Positions 55,485-64,000 of a stretch of DNA of 64,000 bases are shown here, piece by piece; the first letter of the stretch is position 1; every line of letters starts with the position of its first letter. The notes under the pieces were generated by a model. It ran no database searches, had not been told where the DNA came from, and saw only the letters and a program-made list of their open reading frames with translations. This stretch comes from Ktedonobacter racemifer DSM 44963 (lineage in GTDB: Bacteria; Chloroflexota; Ktedonobacteria; Ktedonobacterales; Ktedonobacteraceae): NCBI RefSeq assembly GCF_000178855.1, contig NZ_ADVG01000001.1:186001-250000 (forward strand). Reading direction: 5' to 3'. Both the position numbers and the translations under genes were made by a program.

Positions 55485-56207
55485 TTAGGTCGTGAGCCGG
55501 AAATGACTCAGATCGAGCGAGATCAGCAGCAGGTCGCGAATCGGTTTCCGACCTGGCCCACGCACGTACGCACGGCGCCTGGTCGGAAAGCGGAACCCAT
55601 CGGCCTCCACAATGTCGTGGACATACTGCGCCACCGGAACGCTGCCCGCCACATCAAGGTGGTAGTCGTGCCGACGCAGAAGGAAATCGTCGCCGAAGTA
55701 GAAGTCCTGCTCCTGGCTATGGCTGGCGATTGCGTCTGGAAAGCGCGCACGCAACCCGCGCCAAAGCTCCCCATCTTCTTGCCACGGCGCGATTTCGGCG
55801 ACCTGGAAGCCAGGCATGGCCATCAAGAATGGCGTTGTGAGGTAGGTCCATATCGTGTAGCCGCTCCAGTACGCATTGTGAAGCGGATCCCACACCGTCT
55901 CCAAAACGTGGCCAGCGAAAGCGGCCCTTGGATTGGAGCGCTCGCTGACGACGGCACCCGTGCTGGTTTCGATCGCGACCCGGTCGGGCGTGAAAGCCAT
56001 GCGCCAGTCCGGTTGGCCGAACGGGCTGATAAACGTCGTTTCCTCATGCAGCGTGACCGTCCTCTCCCGGGGATTGGGATCATTTTCGAGGCCTTTCATC
56101 GGCCTCAAGCCCCCGCCAGCGACGACCGTAGCGGTCACCTTGTTGAAGGTGTTCCAGCGATCAAGGCCGCCATGTGCGGCAATGGCCCGTGCAAGCAGAT
56201 CATTCAT
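55485..56207 (-). CDS. Conserved protein of unknown function
   Basis: A 240-residue protein from ATG 56207 (MNDLLARAIAAHGGLDRWN), with GAGG six bases upstream. The AHGGLDRW start, the FGQPDWRMAFTPDRVAIET region and FDDFLLRRHDYHLDVAG-like strands resemble lipoprotein-sorting (LolA-like) beta-barrel folds, but I see no signal peptide. No specific function can be given. The open frame upstream is only a 157-bp repeat. Confidence 0.6.
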   Translation of the reverse strand: MNDLLARAIAAHGGLDRWNTFNKVTATVVAGGGLRPMKGLENDPNPRERTVTLHEETTFISPFGQPDWRMAFTPDRVAIETSTGAVVSERSNPRAAFAGHVLETVWDPLHNAYWSGYTIWTYLTTPFLMAMPGFQVAEIAPWQEDGELWRGLRARFPDAIASHSQEQDFYFGDDFLLRRHDYHLDVAGSVPVAQYVHDIVEADGFRFPTRRRAYVRGPGRKPIRDLLLISLDLSHFRLTT

Positions 56208-56327
56208 GTGTTCCTCTGTGATTGGGTTGAAAAAATGCACCATGTTGTTGCTCCAAAGAGACCACCTCACTTGGCCCACTCCGTCACGACTTCTTCCCCG
56301 TTTGGAAGGAAGAACTGCATCCCAGAA

Positions 56328-56484
56328 TGTAAATGCGAGGATTCGATGAGGTACTTTTTGGGGCATTATCTGAGGTAATCTTTTCCCTCTCTCATGAGGA
56401 AAAACCGCTTCATAGGCCATACAAACCCTTTTTCTCCCTCAGGTAATTGTACAATTTCATCATCATCGAATTCGCGTATTTACA
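56328..56484 (-). mobile_element. 157-bp miniature element, copy 1
   Basis: Begins TGTAAATGCGAGGATTCGAT and ends in ATTCGCGTATTTACA, so the ends are imperfect inverted repeats. The whole 157 bases recur in opposite orientation at 60058-60214 with very few differences. Confidence 0.7.
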
Positions 56485-56602
56485 GGGCGGAAATGTCAGA
56501 ACTCAGAACACGGCCAGCTGATAGAAAGAAGATCTCCCCACGAGTGCTACAAAAAGGCGACCTTTTGTGCTTCTTGTCCCCACGTGTGGCGCTCTTTTCT
56601 CG

Positions 56603-57184
56603 TCATTCCTCGGGGTGTGCGGCGCGTCGGTGTCGATACGCGCGCGCCTTCAGACGACTCCCGCACCCGGCCATCGAACACCACGCCCCGGAACGATTCT
56701 TGGATGTATCGTAGAATGCCTTCTGGCACCGCTCATTCCGGCACACTTTCAGCCTGGCCCAGGTGCCGTCCGTCATGGCGGTAAACACTATCCCGACGAG
56801 ACGGGCAAGCGCTCCATCCACGCCAGCAAGATCCGGTTCGAGGGTGGGAGGTCCGTCGGGGTGCAGGTGCACTGTGAGCGGGGCGTCGAGGGCGTAGCGA
56901 TTGAAGACCTCGATCGATGACGCCAGCATGGTTGTCTCCTGGTTTGCACGCAAGAGGCTGCGCAGCGCCTCGCGCAACTGGAACACCCGACGAACATCTC
57001 CCTGCGTGACCGGTGCGCCCTCGGCCAACAGACCATGCGCCACCAACCAGACGCGAAGCTGTTCTGGACTCGTCAGTTCCCGGTGTGCACGTCGCCCCTG
57101 TCCATACTGGGTGTTCACGAGCGCTTGCACCACAGCCAGCGCTCCCGGCGCCGCTTTGCTCTGCTCTTCCTGCAGAGTCATCAT
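56603..57184 (-). CDS. CGNR zinc-finger regulator
   Basis: A 193-residue protein. The N-terminal ABATE-like stress-sensing domain (LAVVQALVNTQYGQGRR, LREALRSLLRANQ) is followed by a C-terminal zinc finger (CRNERCQKAFYD, then WCSMAGCGSRLKARAYRHRR). The usual CGNR reads CGSR here. Such proteins are DNA-binding transcription regulators. AAGGAGGAG precedes the ATG. It is divergent from the DUF302 unit, and back-to-back promoters lie between them, so it may control both directions. Confidence 0.85.
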   Translation of the reverse strand: MMTLQEEQSKAAPGALAVVQALVNTQYGQGRRAHRELTSPEQLRVWLVAHGLLAEGAPVTQGDVRRVFQLREALRSLLRANQETTMLASSIEVFNRYALDAPLTVHLHPDGPPTLEPDLAGVDGALARLVGIVFTAMTDGTWARLKVCRNERCQKAFYDTSKNRSGAWCSMAGCGSRLKARAYRHRRAAHPEE

Positions 57185-57213
57185 TTTGCTCCTCCTTCTC
57201 GAGGGTTATCACC

Positions 57214-57243
57214 AGTATACCATATATGACGGTAAATTTTCAA
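57214..57243 (-). promoter_or_regulatory. Promoter of the CGNR regulator
   Basis: TTGAAA (57243-57238), 18 bases, TATACT (57219-57214), 29 bases before ATG 57184 with AAGGAGGAG in between. A strong sigma-70-like match. Confidence 0.65.
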
Positions 57244-57277
57244 GAGGGAAAGGGCTTAAAATCACTACTAAAATATA

Positions 57278-57306
57278 TTGACTGGTGATTTTTTGTGAGG
57301 TATACT
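57278..57306 (+). promoter_or_regulatory. Divergent promoter toward the DUF302/ADH block
   Basis: TTGACT (57278-57283), exactly 17 bases, TATACT (57301-57306). Its -35 lies 35 bases from the opposing one, and TGGTGAT recurs near both, so one operator could serve both. Confidence 0.65.
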
Positions 57307-57323
57307 GACACAGAGAAGCGAAC

Positions 57324-57479
57324 ATGCTACCCGATCCAGAACCGACACGCGCGTCCATCGACGTGAGTGCTCTTCGCTTCGCGTCAGGCATGCGAAAACG
57401 GGAGGTGTCATCACTGAGGTCCATGCTTGACGAGCGAACTGGTTCATGGAACCGATCAGTCAAAGGACCGCGCTCTTGA
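57324..57479 (+). CDS. Short ORF just after the divergent promoter
   Basis: 51 codons (MLPDPEPTRASIDVSALR...) starting 18 bases after the -10. The ribosome site is weak (GAGAAG). No family recognised; it may be a leader peptide or chance. 57480-57672 has nothing else. Confidence 0.25.
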   Translation: MLPDPEPTRASIDVSALRFASGMRKREVSSLRSMLDERTGSWNRSVKGPRS

Positions 57480-57672
57480 TGCGCTCCTCCAGGGGAGAGT
57501 CTTTCCAGGCCGGTCGGAACAAGAAGCCGCACCGCGTTTTTCGCCCTGCTCTGGCGGAAACTCTCGAGTTTTTTCGGTGCTGGGAAGAAAACCGAGGAGA
57601 TCCATCGGGGAAAGACCGTGACGACACCTCGTGCTCCGCTCAACAAAGAGAGCGAACAAGAAAGGGAAACCG

Positions 57673-58182
57673 ATGAAATCGACCAGGTCGATCACCATTG
57701 AACATACGATCATTGCGTCGAACCAACCGTATGAGAAGGTCCTTGAGGGGCTTGAGAGCCGACTCGGCTCAGAGGAAGGCTGGCGGGAAACGGAACAACG
57801 TATCCAGACCCTAGCTGCCGCTCAGGCCCCGTTGGAGCAGGCAGAGGAGGCGATTGAAAGGCAACTCGGAACGAGCGATTTTACCATCTTTAAGGCGGTC
57901 GAGCATACCCCTTTTCACACTCTGGCAGGCAAAACCAGTCGAGCCATCCAGTATATGGCTGGCAATCCGCTGCTCGCCAATCAGATGAGCAGACTCCTGC
58001 CAGAAGTAGCCTTATATGCGCCCCTGCACTTCGTCGTGTACGAGGATGAGGCAGGCAAGACCTTTGTGGCCTATGACACCTTTGTCTCCCTGCTCGCCCA
58101 GTACCAGCGCGAGGAAATCACCCAGGTGGCCCAGGAGGTGGAGCACAAGTTGGAAGCGCTCCTTTCCGCAGTGACCCAGTGA
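57673..58182 (+). CDS. DUF302 family protein
   Basis: A 169-residue soluble protein. ITIEHTIIASNQPYEKVLEG, FTIFKAVEHTPFHTLAGK, YMAGNPLLANQMSRLLPEVA, APLHFVVYEDEAGKTFVAYD are the core DUF302 segments. Function of the family is unclear; it often accompanies redox or stress genes. I start at ATG 57673, after AAGGGAAA. It is first in a line of same-direction genes leading to the alcohol dehydrogenases. Confidence 0.75.
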   Translation: MKSTRSITIEHTIIASNQPYEKVLEGLESRLGSEEGWRETEQRIQTLAAAQAPLEQAEEAIERQLGTSDFTIFKAVEHTPFHTLAGKTSRAIQYMAGNPLLANQMSRLLPEVALYAPLHFVVYEDEAGKTFVAYDTFVSLLAQYQREEITQVAQEVEHKLEALLSAVTQ

Positions 58183-58230
58183 GAGAGGTGTTTAGAGACA
58201 CGACCTTGCAGAAGAAAAGAGAGGGGAAAG

Positions 58231-58449
58231 ATGAAAGCAATCCGCTTCGAGCAGTATGGGGAGCCTGCCCAGGTGCTGACGGTTCAGCAGTGTCCTCTGC
58301 CGCAACCCGGGAAAGGGGAAGTGCGCATTCGCATGCTGGCCAGTCCGATCACCCCCTCAGATTTGCTCTTTGTGCGAGGGCACCATGCCGGGGTTCACCC
58401 CCATTTCCCCTCCCCTGAAGGAAGAAGATATGTCAATTTCGCAAAATAG
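58231..58449 (+). pseudogene. Zinc-type alcohol dehydrogenase/quinone reductase, N-terminal remnant
   Basis: MKAIRFEQYGEPAQVLTVQQ and VRIRMLASPITPSDLLFVRG are the start of a medium-chain dehydrogenase/reductase. After HHAGVHPHFP the similarity ends and the frame stops at 58449. AGGGGAAAG precedes the ATG. The rest of the enzyme is lost. Confidence 0.65.
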
Positions 58450-58534
58450 TACCTTGTCGGTGTCTACAGAGATGCGGAAGAGTCTCCACTTCTCCTCTTC
58501 ATGAGATTGAGAAAAGAAGAAAGAGAAACCAACG

Positions 58535-59566
58535 ATGCGAGCAGCCATTTTTCGCGGAGCCTTTGCTATCCAGGTAGAGCAGATCCCCGATGCGGCTCTT
58601 CTTGAGCCAACCGACGCCGTGGTGCAGATTACTCATGCCTGTATCTGTGGCACCGATCTCTGGCCCTATCGCGGTCAGGGACCCTACCAGCCAGGCTGGC
58701 AAATCGGCCACGAATGGATGGGCATTGTGCAGGATATCGGCTCGGAGGTCCGCACTATCAAACGTGGGGACCGCGTAATTGCCTCCTATGACTTCTGTGA
58801 TGGAACCTGTGAGTTCTGCCTCCAGGGACTCGATAGCGCCTGTGTGCAGGGTGGTCTCTGGGGCTTTGGACACGAAGGCGGGCAGGCCGAGGCTATTCGG
58901 GCGTGCTTTGCCGATGCCACCCTGGTCGTTGTACCTCCCGAGGTGGAGGGAGATGAGGCCCTGCTCAAGGCCATTCTGCCCTTGACCGATGTCATGGCAG
59001 CGGGCCATCACGCAGCGGTAAGTGCCAACGTCCGAGCGGGCGGACGTGTGGCGGTCATCGGAGATGGGGCGGTGGGCCTGTGCGCCACGCTGGCGGCCCG
59101 CCGCCTGGGCGCCGAACAGATCATAGTGCTGGGCCATCAACCCCAACGTCTGGCTCTGGCACGCCAATTTGGGGCCACCGACATCATCACCAGCAATGGG
59201 GACGAGGCTGTCCAGCAGGCGCTTGAGATGACGCAAGGAGGCGCACAAGCGGTCCTGGAGTGTGTAGGAGCCAAAGAAACCATCCAGATGGCGGTCACTC
59301 TCAGCCGTCCCGGTGGGACGGTTGGATTTGTCGGTGCGCCCCATGGCCAGGAGGTTCCGCTGGGACACATGTTTTCCTCCAATATTGGCTTACGTGGAGG
59401 ACTGGCACCAGCGCGAGCATATCTGCCCGAACTCCTGGCAGAGGTCCTGGCAGGCAGGCTTGATCCTTCGTCTGTTCTGGATCGCACCGTAAGTCTGGCT
59501 GAGGTGGCAGCAGGGTATGCCGCTATGGATCAGCGCCAAGCCATCAAAGTCATGGTTCGGCCGTAA
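58535..59566 (+). CDS. Zinc-dependent alcohol dehydrogenase
   Basis: A 343-residue medium-chain dehydrogenase. Catalytic zinc ligands are in CICGTDLWPYRG and QIGHEWMGIV; the structural zinc cysteines are in DFCDGTCEFCLQGLDSAC. The Rossmann motif VAVIGDGAVGLCATLAARRL binds NAD(P), and HQPQRLALARQFGATDII follows. It oxidises or reduces a small alcohol or aldehyde; the substrate is unknown. AAGAAAGAG precedes the ATG. Complete and close downstream of the broken dehydrogenase. Confidence 0.92.
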   Translation: MRAAIFRGAFAIQVEQIPDAALLEPTDAVVQITHACICGTDLWPYRGQGPYQPGWQIGHEWMGIVQDIGSEVRTIKRGDRVIASYDFCDGTCEFCLQGLDSACVQGGLWGFGHEGGQAEAIRACFADATLVVVPPEVEGDEALLKAILPLTDVMAAGHHAAVSANVRAGGRVAVIGDGAVGLCATLAARRLGAEQIIVLGHQPQRLALARQFGATDIITSNGDEAVQQALEMTQGGAQAVLECVGAKETIQMAVTLSRPGGTVGFVGAPHGQEVPLGHMFSSNIGLRGGLAPARAYLPELLAEVLAGRLDPSSVLDRTVSLAEVAAGYAAMDQRQAIKVMVRP

Positions 59567-59738
59567 CACGCTTGAGTCGCCTGGCTCTTCCTGCCATCCA
59601 GCATCCTGGCATGAGGCTTCCAGTTCTGACAGAACCTCATCAAGGGCTCTGTCAGAACTGGAACAACACCTTGGTCAGGTGACTTGCTACTAGTAGAGCA
59701 CAGGTCTGTGCTTCATTCACGCAAAGGAGATTTCTTTG

Positions 59739-60057
59739 ATGCTTATTCGTAATGTAAAGATCACTGAGAGTGGGTTCCCTGGAATGTTTGCTGGGAGCCT
59801 GGCCACTCCTCGTCTGGGGGCAACCGAGGTCACGGTTATCCACCAACGTCAGGAACCAGGAACCACTCTTACCTTGCACTATCACCACCATGAAGAGGTC
59901 ATCGTGCTGTTGGCGGGAACAATCACCGCTCTCGTTGGGGACAAGCGGGTGGAAGTTGCCCCCCGGTGACACCTTGATTGTTCCAGGCCAAACACTCCAT
60001 CAGATCGAAAATACTAGTCAGGACGAGGCGGAATGGCTGCTCATCGGGCCTTCTGGG
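59739..60057 (+). pseudogene. Cupin-domain protein, frameshifted and cut by a miniature element
   Basis: LTLHYHHHEEVIVLLAGTIT is a cupin motif with metal-binding His/Glu, and DTLIVPGQTLHQIENTSQDE is the second cupin motif, in another frame. The shift lies in a C-run near 59960. The C-terminus is replaced by the 157-bp element starting at 60058. AAAGGAGA precedes ATG 59739. Confidence 0.75.
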
Positions 60058-60214
60058 TGTAAATACGCGAATTCGATGATGATGAAATTGTACAATTATC
60101 TGAGGGAGAAAAAGGGTTTGTATGGCCTATGAAGCGGTTTTTCCTCATGAGAGAGGGAAAAGATTACCTCAGATAATGCCCCAAAAAGTACCTCATCGAA
60201 TCCTCGCATTTACA
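60058..60214 (+). mobile_element. 157-bp miniature element, copy 2
   Basis: Inverse copy of 56328-56484, starting TGTAAATACGCGAATTCGAT. It interrupts the cupin gene right after the codons for IGPSG. Confidence 0.75.
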
Positions 60215-60302
60215 ATCATTTCACTCTGTTTGTTTAAGGTTCGAGCAGGAACATATCTTCGCCACCAGGGATGGGACATGTGAAAGGGAGAGCTACCGCA
60301 GT

Positions 60303-63300
60303 ATGTCGAATGCAAAGAAGACCGAGCGTGTCACTGTTGCGTCGCGTGAGACGCTCCTCACCATTCTTGAGACGCTTCCTGGTGCCTTGTTGGTCGTCGA
60401 TGACACGGAGACCATTGTCTATGCCAATGCAAACGCGCAGGCCATCATCGGCACCGCACGAGAGGAAGTCTGTGGCACGTCCTTGTGGCACTGTGCTCCC
60501 CACCTGGTCAGCACGCCGCTCTACCAGGCCGTTCGGAAGACCAGGCAGACCCGCGAACCAACCGAAGTGGCGTATGTGTCTCCCGTTACCAACAACTGGC
60601 TGCACGTCTCGCTCACTCCGACCGACAAAGGCCTCGCGCTCTTGTTCCAGGAACAGCTGGAACCACTGCCCCTCCAGGATGCCTTGAGTCGGAACGAACA
60701 GCTGTATCGGGAGCTGCTGGAAAGCGTCGCTGATGGCGTCACGATCGTGACCCCCGAGGGGCTGGTCCTGGACATCAATCAGCGTCCCCTGGCCGATGCC
60801 CACCTGCGGCGGGAGGAAGCGATAGGCAAACCGTTGACCGACCTGCCTGCGTGGTCCTCTGACCCGGCAGTCCAACAGCACTTGCGCGCAGCCATTGCAC
60901 AAGCCGCCCAGGGAGAAACCGTGCGCTTTGAGGCTCACATCCATCCCCGAACCGACCTGTCTCTGGACATGTTGATGACGATTACCTGCCATCGGGATGC
61001 CAGCCAGCAGGTCGAATATCTCATCTGTGCAGGTCGGGATATCACCGAACGCAAGCAGGCCGAAGACGAACTGCGTCCCCTGGTTGATGCCATCCCCCAC
61101 TTTGTTTGGATCGCAGGACCCGATGGGTCGCTCACCTACCACAATCACCGCTTGATCGCCTATATGGCGATGACCCTCGAACGGGCCGAAGGGGATGGCT
61201 GGTTGGCGGGTGTGCATCCGGATGACCGGCAACGGGTACGGGCGGCGTGGCAGACATCCATCCAGACAGGCGTGCCCTATGAAGTGGAACTGCGCTTACA
61301 AGATGGCACCAGCGGAGCCTATCGCTGGTTTCTGGTCCGAGGCGTGCCGCAGAGAAATGCCCAGGGTACGATCCTGCACTGGGTTGGCACCTGCACCGAT
61401 ATTGAGGACCGGAAACGAGCCGAGCAGGGGCTCAAAGAAAGCCGGGAACACTTGAGGGTGCTGGTCGAAACGCTGCCGCAATTGGTGTGGGCCACAGGAC
61501 CGGACGGCCTGACGGAAGACTGGAATCAACGGTATGCGGACTATTTCCAGGCGACGCCAGAGCAATTACGAGGGTATGGCTGGCGTCAGTTCCTGCATCC
61601 AGAGGAGTATGACCACGTGTGCGCAGTCCGGAACCGCTCGCTGGCAACGGGTGAACCCTATGCGATCGAATATCGTCTCAGGGAGGGCCAAACGGGCGCG
61701 TATCGCTGGTTCTTAGCCCGCGGCATGCCCGTGCGCGATGAAGCAGGCCAGATCCTCAAGTGGTTTGGCACCTGTACCGATATCGACGAGCAGAAACGAG
61801 CCGAGCAGCAGCTCAAATCAAGCCGGGAGAGCTTGCGCGTGCTGGCCGAAACGGTGCCGCAGCTGGTATGGGCGACCCGACCCGACGGCGGGCACGAATA
61901 CGTCAATCAGCGCTGGTGTGACTACACCGGATTGACGCTTGAGCAGGTCGAAAGCGACTGCTGGGTGTATCTCCAGTTCATCCATCCTGAGGATCGGGAA
62001 GGCAACCGAGCTCAGTGGCAGCAGGCCCGGGACATGGGAGACATGTTTGAGCACGAAGCGCGTCTCAGAAATAGCCAGACCGGGGAGTATCGTTGGTTTT
62101 TAGTCCGCAGCATGCCGGTGCGCGATGAAACCGGCCAGATCCTCAAGTGGTTTGGCACGTGCACCGATATCGAGGACCAGAAACGGACGGAGCAGCAGCT
62201 CAAAGAAAGCCGGGAGAGCTTACGCGTGCTGGCCGAAACCGTGCCGCAACTGGTGTGGGTGAAACGACCCGACGGCCAGCACGAATACACGAACCAGCGC
62301 TGGCGTGACTACACCGGGTTGACGCTTGAGCAGATACAAAGCGACCGATGGGTTCATCTCCAGTTCATCCATCCTGATGATCAGGAAGGCCACCGAGCGA
62401 GCTTCCAGCGTGCCCTGGACACGGGAGCCATGTTTGAGTACGAACAGCGTCTCAGACATGCTCAAACTGGGGAGTATCGCTGGTTCTTAACGCGTGCCAT
62501 GCCGATGCGCAATGAAGCAGGCCAGATCATCAAATGGTTTGGCACCAACACCAACATTGAGGACCAGAAGCGGATCGAGGAAGCCTTACGCCAGAGTCAG
62601 GAGCGCGCGAGCGTCCTGATGAACTCCAACATTATCGGGATCTTTGTCGACGAAGGGGAGCAGATTGTGGACGCCAACGACACCTTTCTGCGCATGACTG
62701 GCTATACCCGCGAAGACCTACACGCCGGGCGTCTGAACTGGATGCACATGACCCCTCCAGAGTATCTGGCTCAGACCCGGCAGGCCCATCAGGAATTGGC
62801 CGCCCAGCAGTCGTTGACGCCCTATGAGAAAGAGTACGTGTGTCAAGATGGCAGCCGCCTTCCCGTGCTCGTGTGCGGGGACGTCTTACAGCATCACCCC
62901 TTCCAGAGGATCGCCTTTGTGCTGGATAACTCGGCCCCCAAGGAGCTCGAACAACGCAAGGATGACTTTATCAGCATGGCCAGCCATGAGCTCAAGACAC
63001 CGCTCACCGCCTTAAAGATGCAGACCCAACTGGTACGAAAACGACTGGAACGGCAAGCTCATCACGAGGCTGCCACAGCGCTTTCCAAGGTGGAGGGACC
63101 TGTCAAGCAACTCGAACGCCTAGTCGGAGAGTTGCTTGACGTCTCCAAGATCCAGGCAGGCAGGTTGGAGTACATCCGGGAGACAGTCAATCTGGATGCG
63201 TTGCTCCATGAGGTGGCCGACACCATGCAGCAGATCTCTACGACGCATACCATTGTGGTACGTGGCGCAACTTCTTGCACACTCGTCGGAGACAAAGACT

Positions 63301-63635
63301 GGCTCGGACAGGTCTTCACCAATCTGCTCAGCAATGCCATCAAGTATTCTCCGGGTACAGAGACGGTCGAGATGGATCTCTCCGCCTCCCCTGAGACGGT
63401 CACGATCCGTGTCCGCGATCATGGTCTGGGCATCCCGCGCGAGCAGCGCGACAAGATTTTTGAGCGCTTCTATCGGGTCGCTGGTCCCAGGCAACGAGCG
63501 ATCCCTGGTCTGGGCATGGGACTCTACATTGTGGCCGAGATCGTCAGGGGCCATGGGGGAACCATCACGGTGGATAGCGAGGTCGGAAAAGGATCGACCT
63601 TTACCGTGACCTTTCCCAAGAAGAGGGATGCCTGA
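60303..63635 (+). CDS. Cytoplasmic histidine kinase with seven PAS domains
   Basis: A 1,110-residue sensor kinase without membrane segments. Seven PAS/PAC units run from about residue 12 to 880; units three to six share the PAC pattern GEYRWFL..MP...GQI.KWFGT.T.IEDQKR and units five and six are nearly the same. HisKA follows with SMASHELKTPLTALK (phospho-acceptor His895), then HATPase_c (LLSNAIKYSPG, DHGLGIPREQ, GLGMGLYIVAEIV). There is no receiver domain, and no response regulator lies next to it within the window. GGGAGAG precedes ATG 60303. Likely an intracellular redox, gas or small-molecule sensor. Confidence 0.92.
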   Translation: MSNAKKTERVTVASRETLLTILETLPGALLVVDDTETIVYANANAQAIIGTAREEVCGTSLWHCAPHLVSTPLYQAVRKTRQTREPTEVAYVSPVTNNWLHVSLTPTDKGLALLFQEQLEPLPLQDALSRNEQLYRELLESVADGVTIVTPEGLVLDINQRPLADAHLRREEAIGKPLTDLPAWSSDPAVQQHLRAAIAQAAQGETVRFEAHIHPRTDLSLDMLMTITCHRDASQQVEYLICAGRDITERKQAEDELRPLVDAIPHFVWIAGPDGSLTYHNHRLIAYMAMTLERAEGDGWLAGVHPDDRQRVRAAWQTSIQTGVPYEVELRLQDGTSGAYRWFLVRGVPQRNAQGTILHWVGTCTDIEDRKRAEQGLKESREHLRVLVETLPQLVWATGPDGLTEDWNQRYADYFQATPEQLRGYGWRQFLHPEEYDHVCAVRNRSLATGEPYAIEYRLREGQTGAYRWFLARGMPVRDEAGQILKWFGTCTDIDEQKRAEQQLKSSRESLRVLAETVPQLVWATRPDGGHEYVNQRWCDYTGLTLEQVESDCWVYLQFIHPEDREGNRAQWQQARDMGDMFEHEARLRNSQTGEYRWFLVRSMPVRDETGQILKWFGTCTDIEDQKRTEQQLKESRESLRVLAETVPQLVWVKRPDGQHEYTNQRWRDYTGLTLEQIQSDRWVHLQFIHPDDQEGHRASFQRALDTGAMFEYEQRLRHAQTGEYRWFLTRAMPMRNEAGQIIKWFGTNTNIEDQKRIEEALRQSQERASVLMNSNIIGIFVDEGEQIVDANDTFLRMTGYTREDLHAGRLNWMHMTPPEYLAQTRQAHQELAAQQSLTPYEKEYVCQDGSRLPVLVCGDVLQHHPFQRIAFVLDNSAPKELEQRKDDFISMASHELKTPLTALKMQTQLVRKRLERQAHHEAATALSKVEGPVKQLERLVGELLDVSKIQAGRLEYIRETVNLDALLHEVADTMQQISTTHTIVVRGATSCTLVGDKDWLGQVFTNLLSNAIKYSPGTETVEMDLSASPETVTIRVRDHGLGIPREQRDKIFERFYRVAGPRQRAIPGLGMGLYIVAEIVRGHGGTITVDSEVGKGSTFTVTFPKKRDA

Positions 63636-63641
63636 GCAGAT

Positions 63642-63914
63642 GGGCTCCCGACATTTTCTTCCCCCGGTTTTCCCTCTAAGCAGGCAGCAATTCATGCAGA
63701 AGATGGGATAAAGGGTTTCACGTGAGGTGCTGGCGGAAGAAACGTCGAGAAGCTTGCCTGAGCCTTTCGGTTTGAGAAGATCATCGCTTCTCTTGGTTTC
63801 TGGATAGCCCGGGGATGCTTTCAAGAACCATCTTTTCTCCTGAGATGTTCCTCGAATACCCGATTTCCTCTCATGCTTAGAGGGGAAATCGGGGGAAGAA
63901 AATGTCGGGAGCCC
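63642..63914. mobile_element. 273-bp miniature element with 41-bp terminal repeats (copy B)
   Basis: 63642-63682 (GGGCTCCCGACATTTTCTTC and on) is mirrored at 63874-63914 with 39 of 41 matches. The ends align without gaps to copy A (28 of 39 identical). The interior has no plausible gene, and 63915-64000 shows nothing recognisable. Confidence 0.72.
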
Positions 63915-64000
63915 TGGACCAGGGTTGCCTATCCATCTGCCAGTGTCCACTGGACAGCCTCTTCACAGAGGGATTATGCTGACAATGGCTCCTCAATCTC

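Noticed and set aside
55485..56420. A longer version of the unknown gene starting at 56420
   Set aside because: The extra N-terminal codons lie in the 157-bp miniature element, and a better start with a ribosome site is at 56207.
56328..60214. A composite transposon bounded by the two 157-bp copies
   Set aside because: No transposase lies between them, and no matching target duplication flanks the outer ends, so independent insertions are simpler.
1..64000. CRISPR array or cas genes
   Set aside because: No regularly spaced direct repeats were seen. The Cas9-like protein at 34495 is IscB: it is short, has the PLMP start and lacks a REC lobe.

Overview
The window looks like a chromosomal accessory region of a filamentous, IS-rich bacterium of the Chloroflexota, most probably class Ktedonobacteria. 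This is an inference from gene style: a NACHT protein with membrane segments, a zinc-ribbon/WD40 protein, a seven-PAS cytoplasmic kinase, and several families of IS, TnpB/IscB and group II intron proteins. There is no rRNA or tRNA to confirm it. I found no tRNA, rRNA, CRISPR array or replication origin.

Housekeeping and accessory genes form small islands: a truncated NACHT NTPase (1-1248); a VOC protein and an alpha/beta hydrolase (4.4-6.1 kb); a WD40 protein (6.6-8.0 kb); a two-component system followed by an ABC exporter (9.2-13.5 kb); purD (20.6-21.9 kb); a GC-rich DUF899 gene (29.3-30.1 kb); an altronate/galactarate dehydratase (32.9-34.5 kb); an aldo/keto reductase and an inositol-monophosphatase-like gene (42.3-44.3 kb); DUF305 and a YncE-like beta-propeller (49.1-51.2 kb); and a final block with a CGNR regulator, DUF302, a zinc alcohol dehydrogenase, a broken cupin and a large PAS histidine kinase (55.5-63.6 kb).

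Between these islands lie mobile elements, many inserted into one another. A 3.1-kb ISL3-type element with exact 8-bp target duplications sits inside another transposase gene and carries a two-domain aspartyl protease with a PDZ domain. A 1.8-kb IS5-type element with TAA duplications carries a peptidase-E-like gene. In both, the cargo gene is tail-to-tail with the transposase and the two stops overlap. At 36-42 kb an IS607 element has its tnpB split by an IS605-type tnpB element, which is itself split by a group II intron; removing the inner pieces on paper restores both frames exactly. At 24.5-29 kb a second group II intron has its reverse transcriptase split, at the conserved GGV motif, by a 2-kb serine-recombinase element. 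An iscB element with a probable omega-RNA region lies directly upstream of the dehydratase start codon. An IS701-type element splits a resolvase and has 4-bp duplications.

The window also holds several short inverted-repeat elements: two complete copies of a family with 41-bp terminal repeats plus solo ends; two copies of a 157-bp element in inverted orientation; 101-, 125- and 127-bp elements; and a repeated 53-nt palindrome. Several host genes (asparagine synthetase, cupin, alcohol dehydrogenase, recombinases) survive only as fragments beside these insertions, so the region reads as a repeatedly used landing area.
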